Positions 27,530 to 36,372 are shown, counted from the first letter of the stretch. The stretch: 64,000 nt of DNA from Clostridium_AD sp050717635 (GCF_050717635.1 NZ_JBOITO010000010.1:62001-126000), one strand, 5' to 3'. A program made the numbers and translations. Notes: generated from the letters alone by a model not told the origin.

Positions 27530-30500
27530 TTTTCCTCGCCTCCAAAGTATTTACTTCTACTTGTTCTCCACTGCCCGGGATAGCCTTTGAATTTAACATT
27601 TCCCAAATTTCTGCATCCTTTTTATCTTTTATTATCTTATAAGTATTTTCCACAAGAGTAGCGTCAAATTGGCAAATAGCCGTGTATTTACAATAGCTAC
27701 AAGGAGTTAAAGTCTTTTTCTTGTAGGGCTTTATTTCTATATCCCCACTTAACATTTCCTCACAAGTTGTAATTAGGTTTTCTTTTACATGTGTAAGTAG
27801 AGTTTCAAACTGATCCGCAGTTGCCACTGAAGAATTTGCGCCTAAATCTCCATTTTGCTTAATAGAGGCAGGAACCACTAGAGAGGCCCCTTCTATATTC
27901 CTATCCATTTCTCTTATTATCTTTGTATCTGCTAAAAGAAGGCCCTTCATTTTCAGCGCTTTCATTATAGCCTTTTCTAGTTCGGCTTCGCCTAAATTAT
28001 TCTTAGCTTTTATTACTGGGTCATCTATTTTAAAATACAGGATACCTGCTGGGAAAACTGGCTGTTTTGACATCTTATTTTCATTTGTCAGCATAGCATC
28101 TAAATAAGTAAGCAGCTGTATTTGAAGTCCATAATATACGTCGGAGAGTTTAAAGTCCTTATTACCAGATTTATAATCTATTATCCTGTAAAATTCTTCT
28201 CCCTCACTTATTAATTTATCCACCCTGTCTATCCTACCCACTAGATTTACTTTTTCCCCTGTGGATAGTTCTACTGGTATCGGTGGATAATCTCCATCTT
28301 TTACGCCAAAGGATACTTCATAACCAAAGGGCTCAAAGCCACTATTTTTCATTTGCTCAACAATAACATAGATTGTCCTTTTTAAAACTCTCTTTAATCT
28401 TTCAGTAAAGTACTTATACCTTGGAGAACTGTTCAATATATACCCACTTGAATTTCCCGCTGCTTGTGTTTCTACTATGCTGGAAAGATTCTCTTCGCAC
28501 CAATCTTTTTCGAGATCCGCCCACTTTTTATCACTTTTATCCACAAGTTTCGAAAAATTATCAAGCACACTGTGCATAAAGCTACCCAGATCTGGGGATG
28601 AAAAGGTAAAAGTATCTCTTTCTTTAGCTTTTAGGCCATATTGCACAAAATATGCAAAGGGACATTCTTCATATTTTTCTATCCTAGATACACTAAAATA
28701 GTTTTTTTCTCCATAAAGCAAGCGCACTTTTTCTTTTTCTAGCATTTTCACTTCATTTTTATAATCAAAACCTTCGAACATGCTGTTACTCTTTTCTCGA
28801 AATTCAGGATGATTTTGGTACCATTTATAAACCTGAACCCACATATCAGATATATGGCCTTCTTCTAAGTATTTTCTAAGAGCAAAGATTAATCCGTTAA
28901 AGGTGGGCGTCTTAGCACAAATCTCATGCATTTCATGCTCAGTTAGCGTATTTTGGTCCTGACCACTATATTCGACTATATTATTTTCTTCTATTAATCC
29001 CTTAAATAAAGCTTTAAATCTAGATATTATAATGGAAGGCCTTAGAGTTTTACCTTCATAATCCCCAATTGGATAACTTATATTTAAATATTTTTTTGGA
29101 ATAGTTATGGTTGCATAGATTAAATATTGTTCATTAAACGCCTCAGTTTTTGTGTCATTTGCTATTTCTATTCCACTTTCTCTTAAAATTACTCTGTCCC
29201 CATCTGTAAATATTCCCTCTTCCCTACTTACTTTTGGGAACACTCCATCATTTACCCCTATAATATATAAGGCAGTTATGTCATGACTTTTTACACGGTC
29301 CACGCTACTAATAGACACTCCATCAAGGGCTGGTGGGATAAGTCCCATTTTATGTTTACTAAAACCTAGGGACATCACCGACGCAAATTCCTCAAGGGTT
29401 AAGGTTTCATCGCCTATAACTTCTGACATCTGATCTAGAAGTTCCATTACTAAGTTCCATATCTTACTGTACTCTGTAACTTCTGCTTGGGCGCCATTCT
29501 TTTTGAAATCTTCTATCCATATCTCTATAGTCTTATATACCTTTATATTCTCTAGAAATTCAAATAAGGCTGTGCAGATTTTAGTAGTGGTGTTTTTACC
29601 TTTTAATTTTTCTTTGAGAGTTAGTAGTGGCTCTATTACAAGCTCTCTTGTGTGATTTAGGATTTCTATTGTAGCTTCAATTTTTTGGTCTTGTGTTTCT
29701 GTTTCTGGTTCTTGTGGTTCTTCTGCTTTTCTTTGGTAATAGTCTCTAAAATAGTATTCTATTTTCTCCTGCCAAAGCTCTGGCTCTGTCCATTTCCTTT
29801 TGCCCTTAACCCCTGTTGCTATTATGAAATTTTCTAAGATATCTATATGCTCTTTCTCTATATCTAAAAGTCCAGTTTTAAGATATCTAAACATGGCCTC
29901 ATAGCTAAAGTTCTTAGTGAAAATCTCCACTGCTCCCGTTATCAGCACAATTAGTGGATTACTTGTTATGTCTTTTTTATTATCTATAAATAAGGGAATA
30001 TTATATTCCGTAAATATAGCTTTAATTAGCTTTTCGTAGGAAGGTAAATCTCCTGTTACTACTGCTATTTTATTAAATCTTATACCTTCATCACGACATA
30101 GCCTTAAGATATCCACTGCCACATGCTCTATTTCCGAATAAGCGTTTAGTGCTTTAAATATCTTTATATTTTCACATTTCTGCGTTCTCGGCGTGTATGG
30201 AAAAGCGAAATAATTTTGCTCTAAAAATCTTAGCTCCACGTTTTCACTAAATTTATGATTTTTATTATCCATTAGCTCTACAGGTTTTTCAAAACTAGTA
30301 CCCGTTTCTTCTGCAAGGTCTATTAGTGTATTTTCTGTAACCTTTATAGCATAAAAAGCATCCGAATCCTCTATAGATTTCGAATGAGCTGAGCTTTTTA
30401 AAGGCAGTGTTATATTTATCCTCTTAGCCTTTTTATATAGCATTTCAAGGATTCCATACTGCTGCGGCGTAAAGCCTGTAAATTCATCAAGCCAAAATTC

Positions 30501-31091
30501 CCCTCCATTAAATATATCGCAGCCTTCAAGGGCAGTATAAAGCCTTGTCAAATCCTCGTCTGGGTCAATATAGTTTTTACTTAACGCTTTATCAAATCCA
30601 TCATATATAAGGGATAAATCCGTTATTTTATCTACTAACAGTGGACTTTCTCCTAAACTTTCTTTTACCCCATTTAAATCCTCAAGGGTTATATTATATT
30701 TTTTAAACTCTGTGATAGCTCCTGCTACATTATCCACAAAGCCCTTTTGCCTAGCGGCTCCTTTAAACACCTTAAACTCATCTAAGTTTTTTTGGAGTAT
30801 GCTGTGAATTAGCATTGCCTTTCCTGAACCATCCATAGGTTTTTGGGTTATGCCTCCAGCTTCACTGAAGACTTTGTAGGCCAGTCTATTAAAACTAAGT
30901 ACTTGGATGTTTTTTATTCCTGTGGATCCAACTACTTTTATAAGATTCTTTTCAGCTTGAAAGGAGAATTGTTCTGGAACTAAAAGTACTAGGGGTTTTT
31001 CCTTTTGCGTTATGCTTCTAGCTTCTATATCCTTTAAGCAGAACGTACTTTTACCCATTCCAGCTCCTCCGTAGATAAATCTTAAACTCAC
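27519..31091 (-). CDS. addB: AddAB helicase-nuclease subunit B
   Basis: 1190 residues, normal for AddB of Firmicutes. Walker A YGGAGMGKST is at about 6-15 and there is an inactivated helicase-like body. The C-terminal RecB-type nuclease carries YRIIDYKSGNKDF. Four cysteines for the Fe-S cluster are split, as usual, between YEECPFAYF (about residue 800) and CSYCKYTAIC near the C-terminus. It recognises Chi-like sites in the AddAB complex and degrades one strand. First gene of the addBA operon; a REP-like array lies just upstream. Confidence 0.95.
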   Translation of the reverse strand: MSLRFIYGGAGMGKSTFCLKDIEARSITQKEKPLVLLVPEQFSFQAEKNLIKVVGSTGIKNIQVLSFNRLAYKVFSEAGGITQKPMDGSGKAMLIHSILQKNLDEFKVFKGAARQKGFVDNVAGAITEFKKYNITLEDLNGVKESLGESPLLVDKITDLSLIYDGFDKALSKNYIDPDEDLTRLYTALEGCDIFNGGEFWLDEFTGFTPQQYGILEMLYKKAKRINITLPLKSSAHSKSIEDSDAFYAIKVTENTLIDLAEETGTSFEKPVELMDNKNHKFSENVELRFLEQNYFAFPYTPRTQKCENIKIFKALNAYSEIEHVAVDILRLCRDEGIRFNKIAVVTGDLPSYEKLIKAIFTEYNIPLFIDNKKDITSNPLIVLITGAVEIFTKNFSYEAMFRYLKTGLLDIEKEHIDILENFIIATGVKGKRKWTEPELWQEKIEYYFRDYYQRKAEEPQEPETETQDQKIEATIEILNHTRELVIEPLLTLKEKLKGKNTTTKICTALFEFLENIKVYKTIEIWIEDFKKNGAQAEVTEYSKIWNLVMELLDQMSEVIGDETLTLEEFASVMSLGFSKHKMGLIPPALDGVSISSVDRVKSHDITALYIIGVNDGVFPKVSREEGIFTDGDRVILRESGIEIANDTKTEAFNEQYLIYATITIPKKYLNISYPIGDYEGKTLRPSIIISRFKALFKGLIEENNIVEYSGQDQNTLTEHEMHEICAKTPTFNGLIFALRKYLEEGHISDMWVQVYKWYQNHPEFREKSNSMFEGFDYKNEVKMLEKEKVRLLYGEKNYFSVSRIEKYEECPFAYFVQYGLKAKERDTFTFSSPDLGSFMHSVLDNFSKLVDKSDKKWADLEKDWCEENLSSIVETQAAGNSSGYILNSSPRYKYFTERLKRVLKRTIYVIVEQMKNSGFEPFGYEVSFGVKDGDYPPIPVELSTGEKVNLVGRIDRVDKLISEGEEFYRIIDYKSGNKDFKLSDVYYGLQIQLLTYLDAMLTNENKMSKQPVFPAGILYFKIDDPVIKAKNNLGEAELEKAIMKALKMKGLLLADTKIIREMDRNIEGASLVVPASIKQNGDLGANSSVATADQFETLLTHVKENLITTCEEMLSGDIEIKPYKKKTLTPCSYCKYTAICQFDATLVENTYKIIKDKKDAEIWEMLNSKAIPGSGEQVEVNTLEARKNDN

Positions 31092-31146
31092 AAAAACACA
31101 TCCTTTCTGTTTTAGTTTATTATACCATGTTAAAGATGGGAGTGGT

Positions 31147-31301
31147 GGGGACGGTTAACAACTAATTGACTTAAAGGGGTGGGGGGAAAGAGGGGGACGG
31201 TTAACAACTAATGAAACTAAAGGCTAGGGATTAAGCCGGGGACGGTTAACAACTAACGAACATAAAGACGGGGATTAAGCAATGGATGGTTAACAACTAA
31301 T
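31147..31301 (+). repeat. Tandem array of four REP-like elements upstream of addB
   Basis: Four same-orientation copies begin at 31147, 31192, 31238 and 31284 (the last is degenerate, GGATGGTTAACAACTAAT). Start-to-start spacing is 45, 46 and 46 bp. Core GGGGACGGTTAACAACTAA, then an A/G-rich linker (CTTAAAGGGG..., ACTAAAGGCTAGGGATTAAGCC). The complements TTAAGCC and GGTTAA around the GGGGAC core can pair with one bulged base (31231-31246). Confidence 0.92.
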
Positions 31302-31487
31302 CAGTCTAAAGGCTATGCTACGGTTACAAGTCTGTGTGTATTTAAGAAGGTAGGTAAGATTTTACACTTATAACGAAGTAGGGTACGCTATTATTATATA
31401 AAGTGCCTAAGAAAATATTAGGAGCACTAAAATATATGACTAGTAATTATGTTCCTATATTTCTAAAAAAAATTGGAGGGATTTTAA
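31302..31487. other. Non-coding remainder between the repeat array and the hydratase pseudogene
   Basis: About 185 bp without a supported gene. An open frame at 31403 simply extends the pseudogene upstream; the proper GGAGG-preceded ATG is at 31488. Confidence 0.5.
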
Positions 31488-32242
31488 TGAATTATACGGA
31501 TGTACTTGTTGAAAGATATGATAGTGTTGGAATAATTACTCTCAATCGTCCAGAGCATTACAACACTTTTAATTTATCTATGGCTGAGCAATTGAACGGT
31601 GCACTATCTGAATTTGAAAATGATTCATTGATTCGTGTTGTCATTGTGAAGGGTGCTGGAATTGATGTTGGAGCTCTTGAAGGAAAGACTAATATCCGAT
31701 ACTTCGAATGGGTGGAGTTAATGGAACAAATGGGTCTAACAATTGCGTATGAGTAAACCGGTGATTGCTTCTGTTCATAACGTGGCTGTAGCCAATGGTA
31801 TTGGGCTTGTGGCTGCCTGTGATTTAGCAGTGGCATCTGAGAATGCAAAATTCGGCGCCACAGCCATTAATGTAGGTCTATTCTGTATGGGACCTGCTGT
31901 CGCTTTATCGAGGTCACTAGGAAGAAAACGCGCTTTGGAATTACTTTTGACAGGAGATATGATTGATGCAAATGAAGCAGAGAAAATTGGTCTAATCAAT
32001 AAAGTCGTACCTGATAATATATTAGATGAAGAAACCATGAAAATGGCTCTTAAATTAGCTAGTAAAAGTCCTTTGGTTTTACAATTAGGTAAAAAATCTT
32101 TCTAAAGATGGAAGATTTATTATTTAAAGAAGCGATTGATTTAAGCAACAGTCATTTCGCTACTTTATGCACAACTGAAGATGCGCATGAAGGTATTGAT
32201 GCATTTTTGAATAAACGACAGCCACAATGGAAAATGAAATAA
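31488..32242 (+). pseudogene. Broken enoyl-CoA hydratase/isomerase gene
   Basis: Three consecutive fragments in different frames together make one crotonase-fold protein. Fragment 1 (31488-31756) has VGIITLNRPEHYNTFNLSM and RVVIVKGAG. Fragment 2 (about 31743-32105) has SKPVIASVHNVAVANGIGLVAACDLAVASENAKFG and LLLTGDMIDANEAEKIGLINKVV. Fragment 3 (to the TAA at 32240-32242) has TEDAHEGIDAFLNKRQPQW. Two frameshifts separate them, and a few residues are lost at the first oxyanion-hole segment (GAGIDVGALEGK). A good ribosome site remains. It originally encoded a fatty-acid or aromatic acyl-CoA hydratase-like enzyme. Confidence 0.88.
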
Positions 32243-32287
32243 ATAATAGCAAGGAGATGACTTTACAGTCATCTCCTTGCTATTATT
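32242..32287 (+). terminator. Long perfect hairpin after the hydratase pseudogene
   Basis: A 21-bp perfect stem (32242-32262 with 32267-32287) around a TTAC loop starts at the final base of the pseudogene's stop. There is no clear T-run, but stem ends are AT-rich and the position is that of a terminator. Confidence 0.65.
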
Positions 32288-32375
32288 CTGAATTTATTTA
32301 TGTCTTTCTTCTTTAACGATACAAATGAGTTTTAAGCTTTCACTTCCTGTATTTTTAAATGATGAAACTGATTTA

Positions 32376-32717
32376 TTATAATTCTCCCACGTCTAACAAG
32401 ATATCATTATATAGTTTTTTAGAAATTCTATAATTATTTTCTATTAAGCCATCCAAATATGGTTTTAAAGCTTCAATTACGCCTGATAATTTAGCGAATT
32501 TCAAAATACCCAAAAGGCCTGTAGGTTCTAACATTAAAACTTCTGCTACACTTCTTGCTGATTTTTCATCAATTAGTAGATAATCTAATTTTAGCTCTTT
32601 AGCTCCTGCTATTACTTCTAATTCCCCCCTATGCAATTTCCCCATAAACCTATTTACAAACAGCTCATCTTTTACATGATAAATTTTAATAAGACCTTTT
32701 TCTATAGCATCTTGCAA
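32376..32717 (-). pseudogene. Truncated PIN-domain (DUF3368-like) toxin
   Basis: 113 codons from a TTG overlapping the antitoxin frame. The visible part (KLHRGELEVIAGAKELKLDYLLIDEKSARSVAEVL, then LLGILKFAKLSGVI) is the C-terminal two-thirds of a DUF3368 PIN protein and includes the central E and D residues. The usual N-terminus, with the first catalytic Asp in a 'V-SNSSPLI' context, is missing. The reading frame runs back into the antitoxin gene (DVNGDRTEELQDAIEKG), which marks a deletion junction. Probably inactive as an RNase. Confidence 0.7.
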
Positions 32718-33013
32718 TTCTTCTGTCCTATCTCCATTAACATCTTTTTAATAACCAAGTCGTCTTGCTTTTTATGCTCATAAGTGTATTCTCCCCAAGG
32801 GATTCCTTGTTGTTCAAGTACATTCATAAAATCTATAAGTGATAACACTGAAAGCTCTGCTGCTCTTTCTAATGTTACTGTTTTACTTGTAAATAAATTT
32901 ATTGCAAAAGCTAACCTAACCTTCTGATCTATAGAATCTCCAGAGATTTTATCTAAAAATGGAATAAGCTCTTCTGGTAAAGTTACTTCAAACTTAGTTG
33001 GTTGCGTATTCAA
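32702..33013 (-). CDS. UPF0175-family antitoxin-like protein
   Basis: 103 residues. 'VTLPEELIPFLDK', 'VRLAFAINLFTSKTVTLERAAELSVLSLIDFMNVLEQQGIPWGEYT' is the UPF0175 helix-turn-helix family, normally the antitoxin of DUF3368 PIN toxins. The last residues (KKMLMEIGQKNCKML) run into the deletion that removed the start of the toxin gene, so the C-terminus is probably not native. DNA-binding and autoregulation are expected for the family. Confidence 0.78.
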   Translation of the reverse strand: MNTQPTKFEVTLPEELIPFLDKISGDSIDQKVRLAFAINLFTSKTVTLERAAELSVLSLIDFMNVLEQQGIPWGEYTYEHKKQDDLVIKKMLMEIGQKNCKML

Positions 33014-33127
33014 ATTAACACCTCTTTTTTAATATATCTTATTTATTATTATATCATAAGCATATTATTAATAATCGAATTTTTTAGAAATATTCAAAAT
33101 ATTCTCCGAATTTAATAAAACCCCGAA

Positions 33128-33190
33128 TTATTTTTTATCAAGTTTTTTATTAATAATAAAAGAATATACTATTGGAATAATGGGATATCT
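33128..33190 (-). pseudogene. Remnant of the 3' end of an SdpI-like gene
   Basis: Read on the minus strand this stretch encodes PIIPIVYSFIINKKLDKK followed by TAA. It matches the C-terminus of the intact SdpI-like protein downstream (SIVPIVYSFVIFKRLEKK) and is also similar in DNA. Upstream of it the frame is closed. It is a leftover of a second copy of that gene. Confidence 0.75.
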
Positions 33191-33282
33191 CTAATCTTTA
33201 TATTTATACTATAATATGCTACTATTAAGTAGCAATTGTAAAATATTATAAACTAAGATTAAACCTAAAGGAGGAGAACAAT

Positions 33283-33720
33283 TTGAATAAAACAGATTCA
33301 AATAAATTTTTAACATTTTTAAAAATATTTTGTTATATGTTTAGTATGACATATATATTCAGCATAATGGTCAATCTAATTCTCAATCACCTAAATAGAA
33401 ATATTAGTTCAACTCTTTGGTTTACTTTCACATTTTCTATTTTTTATAGTTTTCTTAACATGGATAATTATACAAAATATTCTACAAAAGTTATATGTGA
33501 AGAAATAACGAATAAAGATATAATAATTGAAATACAAAAAATAATGAAAAAGCTGCATTGGTCTATGGTGAAAAATGATAGTGAACAGATAATTTTTAAA
33601 TCCTCTGTAATTAGAACATTATGGAGGGAATATTTAGTAGTAACTATAAATGAAAATAGTTTGGAATTAGTAGGTTCTAAATTTTTTTTAAAAAGGTTAA
33701 TAAAAAAAATAATTGTTTAA
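33283..33720 (+). CDS. Small two-helix membrane protein of unknown function
   Basis: 145 residues from a TTG start with an excellent AAAGGAGG seven bases upstream; no ATG is available. Two membrane helices are predicted (about 10-32 and 39-58), followed by a basic cytoplasmic domain of about 80 residues. That domain has no recognised motif (EIQKIMKKLHWSMVKNDSEQIIFKSS, WREYLVVTI, GSKFFLKRLIKK). It lies between an SdpI remnant and the intact sdpRI pair, so it may be a passenger of that locus. Function unknown. Confidence 0.65.
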   Translation: MNKTDSNKFLTFLKIFCYMFSMTYIFSIMVNLILNHLNRNISSTLWFTFTFSIFYSFLNMDNYTKYSTKVICEEITNKDIIIEIQKIMKKLHWSMVKNDSEQIIFKSSVIRTLWREYLVVTINENSLELVGSKFFLKRLIKKIIV

Positions 33721-33751
33721 AACCAACTGAATTAGACACTTCTAAAGTTAG

Positions 33752-33801
33752 AAAAATAGGTAGAGTAACATATTCTTATATGTAGCTCTACCTATTTTTT
33801 T
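33752..33801 (+). terminator. Bidirectional terminator between the small membrane protein gene and sdpI
   Basis: A 14-bp stem (33752-33765 with 33786-33799, AAAAATAGGTAGAG and complement) has T-rich sequence on both strands. It can end transcription from both convergent genes. Confidence 0.8.
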
Positions 33802-33816
33802 ATCCTTAACAAACAC

Positions 33817-34485
33817 TTATTTTTTCTCAAGCCTTTTGAAAATAACAAAAGAATATACTATTGGAACAATGGAAATCACAGATATTATTATTACTAATGC
33901 TATGGAGTAAGAAGATTTTCCCTCAAAAAGTATTGCAAAAACAGCAGATATAATCCCTCCAACTACCCATAATGGTGCAGCCATTCGGTGAGTTTTAGTC
34001 CACACTTCTTCATTTGCAAGTGTCCAAGGAGTCTTTATTCCAACGAAATAATTGTGTTTGAATTTCCCCATAACATTTCCTATTAATACAAGTAATAAGG
34101 ATGTACCTATGCCTATAAGCATGGTTACATTCACTGGGTGTCCAAGTGCAACTAGAAGTATTATAATTTGAATACATGCAAAGAGTATATGAAATGAATA
34201 CCTTAATAATTTATATGCACCAGAAAATTTTGCATAATTTGCTTTTTTAGGATCTAAATACGGTAAAAATATAAACATAAAATAAAAACCTAAATTCATT
34301 AAAGGAATTAAAAAGGCCCCCAAAAACCTACCCAAATAACCGTCAATTTGTCCTTCAGAATTCCAGTGGCTTGGAATCTTGCTAGGAAGGCTTGGATAAA
34401 GATATATAGTAACCATAAAAGTTAAGGCAATTATAGCGATAATAAACCAATCTTTTTTAATAGTATCAAGAATCTTTTTCATCAT
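33817..34485 (-). CDS. sdpI: SdpI-family membrane protein (DUF1648 plus SdpI)
   Basis: About 222 residues from the ATG at 34483-34485, chosen because AAGGAG lies nine bases upstream; a longer open frame starts at 34533 without such a site. Six membrane helices. The DUF1648 motif 'LPSKIPSHWNSEGQIDGYLGR' is near the N-terminus, and 'VGIKTPWTLANEEVWTKTHRMAAPLWVVGG' is the SdpI signature. In Bacillus SdpI gives immunity to the SdpC toxin and sequesters the repressor SdpR. No SdpC homologue is visible here, so a more general signalling role is equally possible. Overlaps sdpR by about 20 bp. Confidence 0.85.
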   Translation of the reverse strand: MMKKILDTIKKDWFIIAIIALTFMVTIYLYPSLPSKIPSHWNSEGQIDGYLGRFLGAFLIPLMNLGFYFMFIFLPYLDPKKANYAKFSGAYKLLRYSFHILFACIQIIILLVALGHPVNVTMLIGIGTSLLLVLIGNVMGKFKHNYFVGIKTPWTLANEEVWTKTHRMAAPLWVVGGIISAVFAILFEGKSSYSIALVIIISVISIVPIVYSFVIFKRLEKK

Positions 34486-34768
34486 TAATATCATCTCCTT
34501 CATTATAATGGGCCGTATCAAAAAACCAACCAATAACCTCTTGGAATACAGTAGTATTTAATGAATAGTAAATGTTCTGCCCTCTCCTCTCGTCACTCAC
34601 AAGGTCTGCTTGTTTTAGCATATTAAGATGGTGAGAAATACTGGGTTTTGTCATATCAAAATGCTCTGCAATTTCGCCTGGGGTAAGGTTTCCTTTTTTA
34701 AGAAGCATTATAATTTTGCGTCTAGTTGGGTCAGCTAAAGCTTTAAAAGGTAAATTCAAAGCAGACAT
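34466..34768 (-). CDS. sdpR: ArsR-type repressor, SdpR-like
   Basis: 100 residues. A winged helix with LPFKALADPTRRKIIMLL, GEIAEHFDMTKPSISHHLNMLKQADLV, and a wing of RRGQNIYYSLN. The metal-binding cysteines of ArsR/SmtB are absent, as in SdpR. First gene of a two-gene operon with sdpI. A near-perfect 38-bp palindrome covering the expected transcription start points to autorepression. Confidence 0.87.
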   Translation of the reverse strand: MSALNLPFKALADPTRRKIIMLLKKGNLTPGEIAEHFDMTKPSISHHLNMLKQADLVSDERRGQNIYYSLNTTVFQEVIGWFFDTAHYNEGDDINDEKDS

Positions 34769-34785
34769 ATAATCTCTCCTATATT

Positions 34786-34823
34786 ATGATTAGATATTTA
34801 GACGATTGTCTAACTATCTAATC
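34786..34823. promoter_or_regulatory. Palindromic operator of the sdpRI operon
   Basis: Two 17-bp arms (TGATTAGATA, one base, TTAGAC, and the complement) around GATT, with one mismatch. It sits immediately downstream of the -10 box and 18 bp before the repressor start codon, where a bound dimer would block initiation. Confidence 0.8.
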
Positions 34824-34824
34824 A

Positions 34825-34853
34825 CAGTATATTCCATTCAGTTTAAAAGTGCA
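34825..34853 (-). promoter_or_regulatory. Promoter of sdpRI
   Basis: On the minus strand TTGCAC (34853-34848) and TATACT (34830-34825) are 17 bp apart, just upstream of the palindromic operator. Confidence 0.75.
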
Positions 34854-34876
34854 AGTGACAAGGTAAATTTAGTGAA

Positions 34877-34971
34877 TAGTTGTTAACCGTCCCCAATGAA
34901 TGAATTAATGAACAATGGAACAATGATTGAATATTCCAGATATCAATGAACATTAGTTGTTAACCGTCCCC
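34877..34971 (-). repeat. Two REP-like elements between sdpR and glsA
   Basis: Two copies in minus orientation, TAGTTGTTAACCGTCCCC at 34877-34894 and the same core at 34952-34971, about 76 bp apart with an unrelated AT-rich spacer. They lie in the divergent intergenic region. Confidence 0.9.
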
Positions 34972-35080
34972 ATTGATTTCCCATTGAATAGCTAAAGTAT
35001 TTGTGATAAATTAGATTATAGATATATTTTTTATACATTAGTACATTAGTACTCATATATGATGGAGGCGATGATTGTAA

Positions 35081-35998
35081 ATGCGTTCAATATTAAAAGC
35101 AGCAATTGAAAACGGCAAAAAATTTACGAAAAATGGAGAAGTAGCAACCTATATTCCTGGACTTGCAAAAGGAGATAGAGATGCCCTTGGAGCGTGCATC
35201 TTTGACACAGATTGTAATATTATTTTAGAAGGTGACTTTAATACAAAGTTTACTATTCAAAGTGTATCAAAGATAATAATCCTTATATGTGCTCTTATTG
35301 ATAATGGCAAGGAGGTTGTTTTTTCTAAAGTGGGTAAAGAGCCTTCAGCTGACGCATTTAATTCAATGGTTAAACTTGAAATAAAGGTCACACATAAGCC
35401 ATCAAATCCGTTTATAAATGCAGGAGCAATAGTTTGTACCTCCCTTGTGTCAGGAGATAATGGCATAGAGCAATTTAATAGAATTCTATGCATGATGAAA
35501 AGATTATCTAACAATAACCACATTGAGTTGAATCATTCAGTTTATGAGTCTGAAAAATTGACTGGGAACACAAATAGGGCTATGGCTTACTATCTAAAGG
35601 GCGCCAATATAATCCAAAAGGATGTAGAAGATGTATTAGATGCTTACTTTAAGTGCTGCTCGGTTGAGGTAGTTGTTGCAGATGTAGCAAGGATAGCCTC
35701 AGTTATTGCAAATAATGGAATAGCCCCTTGGTCTAATGAGATGATAATTCCAGAGGATGTTAATCGAATAGTTAAGGCTCTTATGATGACCTGTGGACTA
35801 TACGACAGATCCGGAGAATTTTGCATCGAGGTTGGAATTCCGTGTAAGAGCGGAGTTGGTGGATGCATAATGGCTGTTGTTCCAAACCGCATGGGAATCG
35901 CAGTTGTAGGTCCATCCCTTGACGTGTACGGAAATAGCATTGGTGGAGGTAAAGTCCTAGAAGATCTTTCTCGTAAGCTCCATCTAAGTATGTTTTAA
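35081..35998 (+). CDS. glsA: Glutaminase
   Basis: 305 residues, normal for serine-dependent glutaminases. Catalytic S61-x-x-K64 in FTIQSVSK. Also 'NPFINAGAIVCTSLV', GNTNRAMAYYLK and 'SGVGGCIMAVVPNRMGIAVVGPSLD'. Converts glutamine to glutamate and ammonia in the cytoplasm. The GGAGG is about 12 bases before the ATG, slightly long. Appears to be its own transcription unit, possibly reading into the ComFB-like gene 76 bp downstream. Confidence 0.93.
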   Translation: MRSILKAAIENGKKFTKNGEVATYIPGLAKGDRDALGACIFDTDCNIILEGDFNTKFTIQSVSKIIILICALIDNGKEVVFSKVGKEPSADAFNSMVKLEIKVTHKPSNPFINAGAIVCTSLVSGDNGIEQFNRILCMMKRLSNNNHIELNHSVYESEKLTGNTNRAMAYYLKGANIIQKDVEDVLDAYFKCCSVEVVVADVARIASVIANNGIAPWSNEMIIPEDVNRIVKALMMTCGLYDRSGEFCIEVGIPCKSGVGGCIMAVVPNRMGIAVVGPSLDVYGNSIGGGKVLEDLSRKLHLSMF

Positions 35999-36074
35999 GG
36001 TTTTGTGTAAATATTTAGCATATTGTGATATAATTTTTATGATTGATTTTCAAAAAAAACTTAGGAGGACTACA

Positions 36075-36344
36075 ATGTATAAATTAAAAAATTATTCTGA
36101 GACTGAAGTGTCCAAACGTCTTTCTGAGATATTAAAAGGTTATGATAATATTTGCAAATGTGAAAAGTGCAAATTAGACATCACTGCAATTGCATTAAAC
36201 TCACTTGATACAAGATATATTGTATCTGAGCAAGGTGAAATATATGCGAAAGCCTTTGCTGAGGTTGACAAGCAAGAAAAAATTAATGTTACTACAGCCA
36301 TTACAAAAGCAATAGAAATAGTAGCTGGTAACCCAAAGCATTAA
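36075..36344 (+). CDS. ComFB-like protein
   Basis: 89 residues from the ATG at 36075, preceded by AGGAGG; a longer open frame from 36003 uses a TTG without a ribosome site. It has the ComFB fold pattern: an N-terminal helix pair, a CKCEKCKLDITAIALNSL segment with a C-x-C-x2-C cluster, and 'RYIVSEQGEIYAKA'. ComFB proteins occur beside competence or motility genes, and some cyanobacterial members bind cyclic dinucleotides. That function is not shown for this one. A chemotaxis receptor gene follows. Confidence 0.8.
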   Translation: MYKLKNYSETEVSKRLSEILKGYDNICKCEKCKLDITAIALNSLDTRYIVSEQGEIYAKAFAEVDKQEKINVTTAITKAIEIVAGNPKH

Positions 36345-36372
36345 CTTAAAGCTTAGTGATATTGAATTATAT

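Noticed and set aside
31147..31301. Second candidate CRISPR array
   Set aside because: Same reasons: linkers are similar and the repeat core is the dispersed element.
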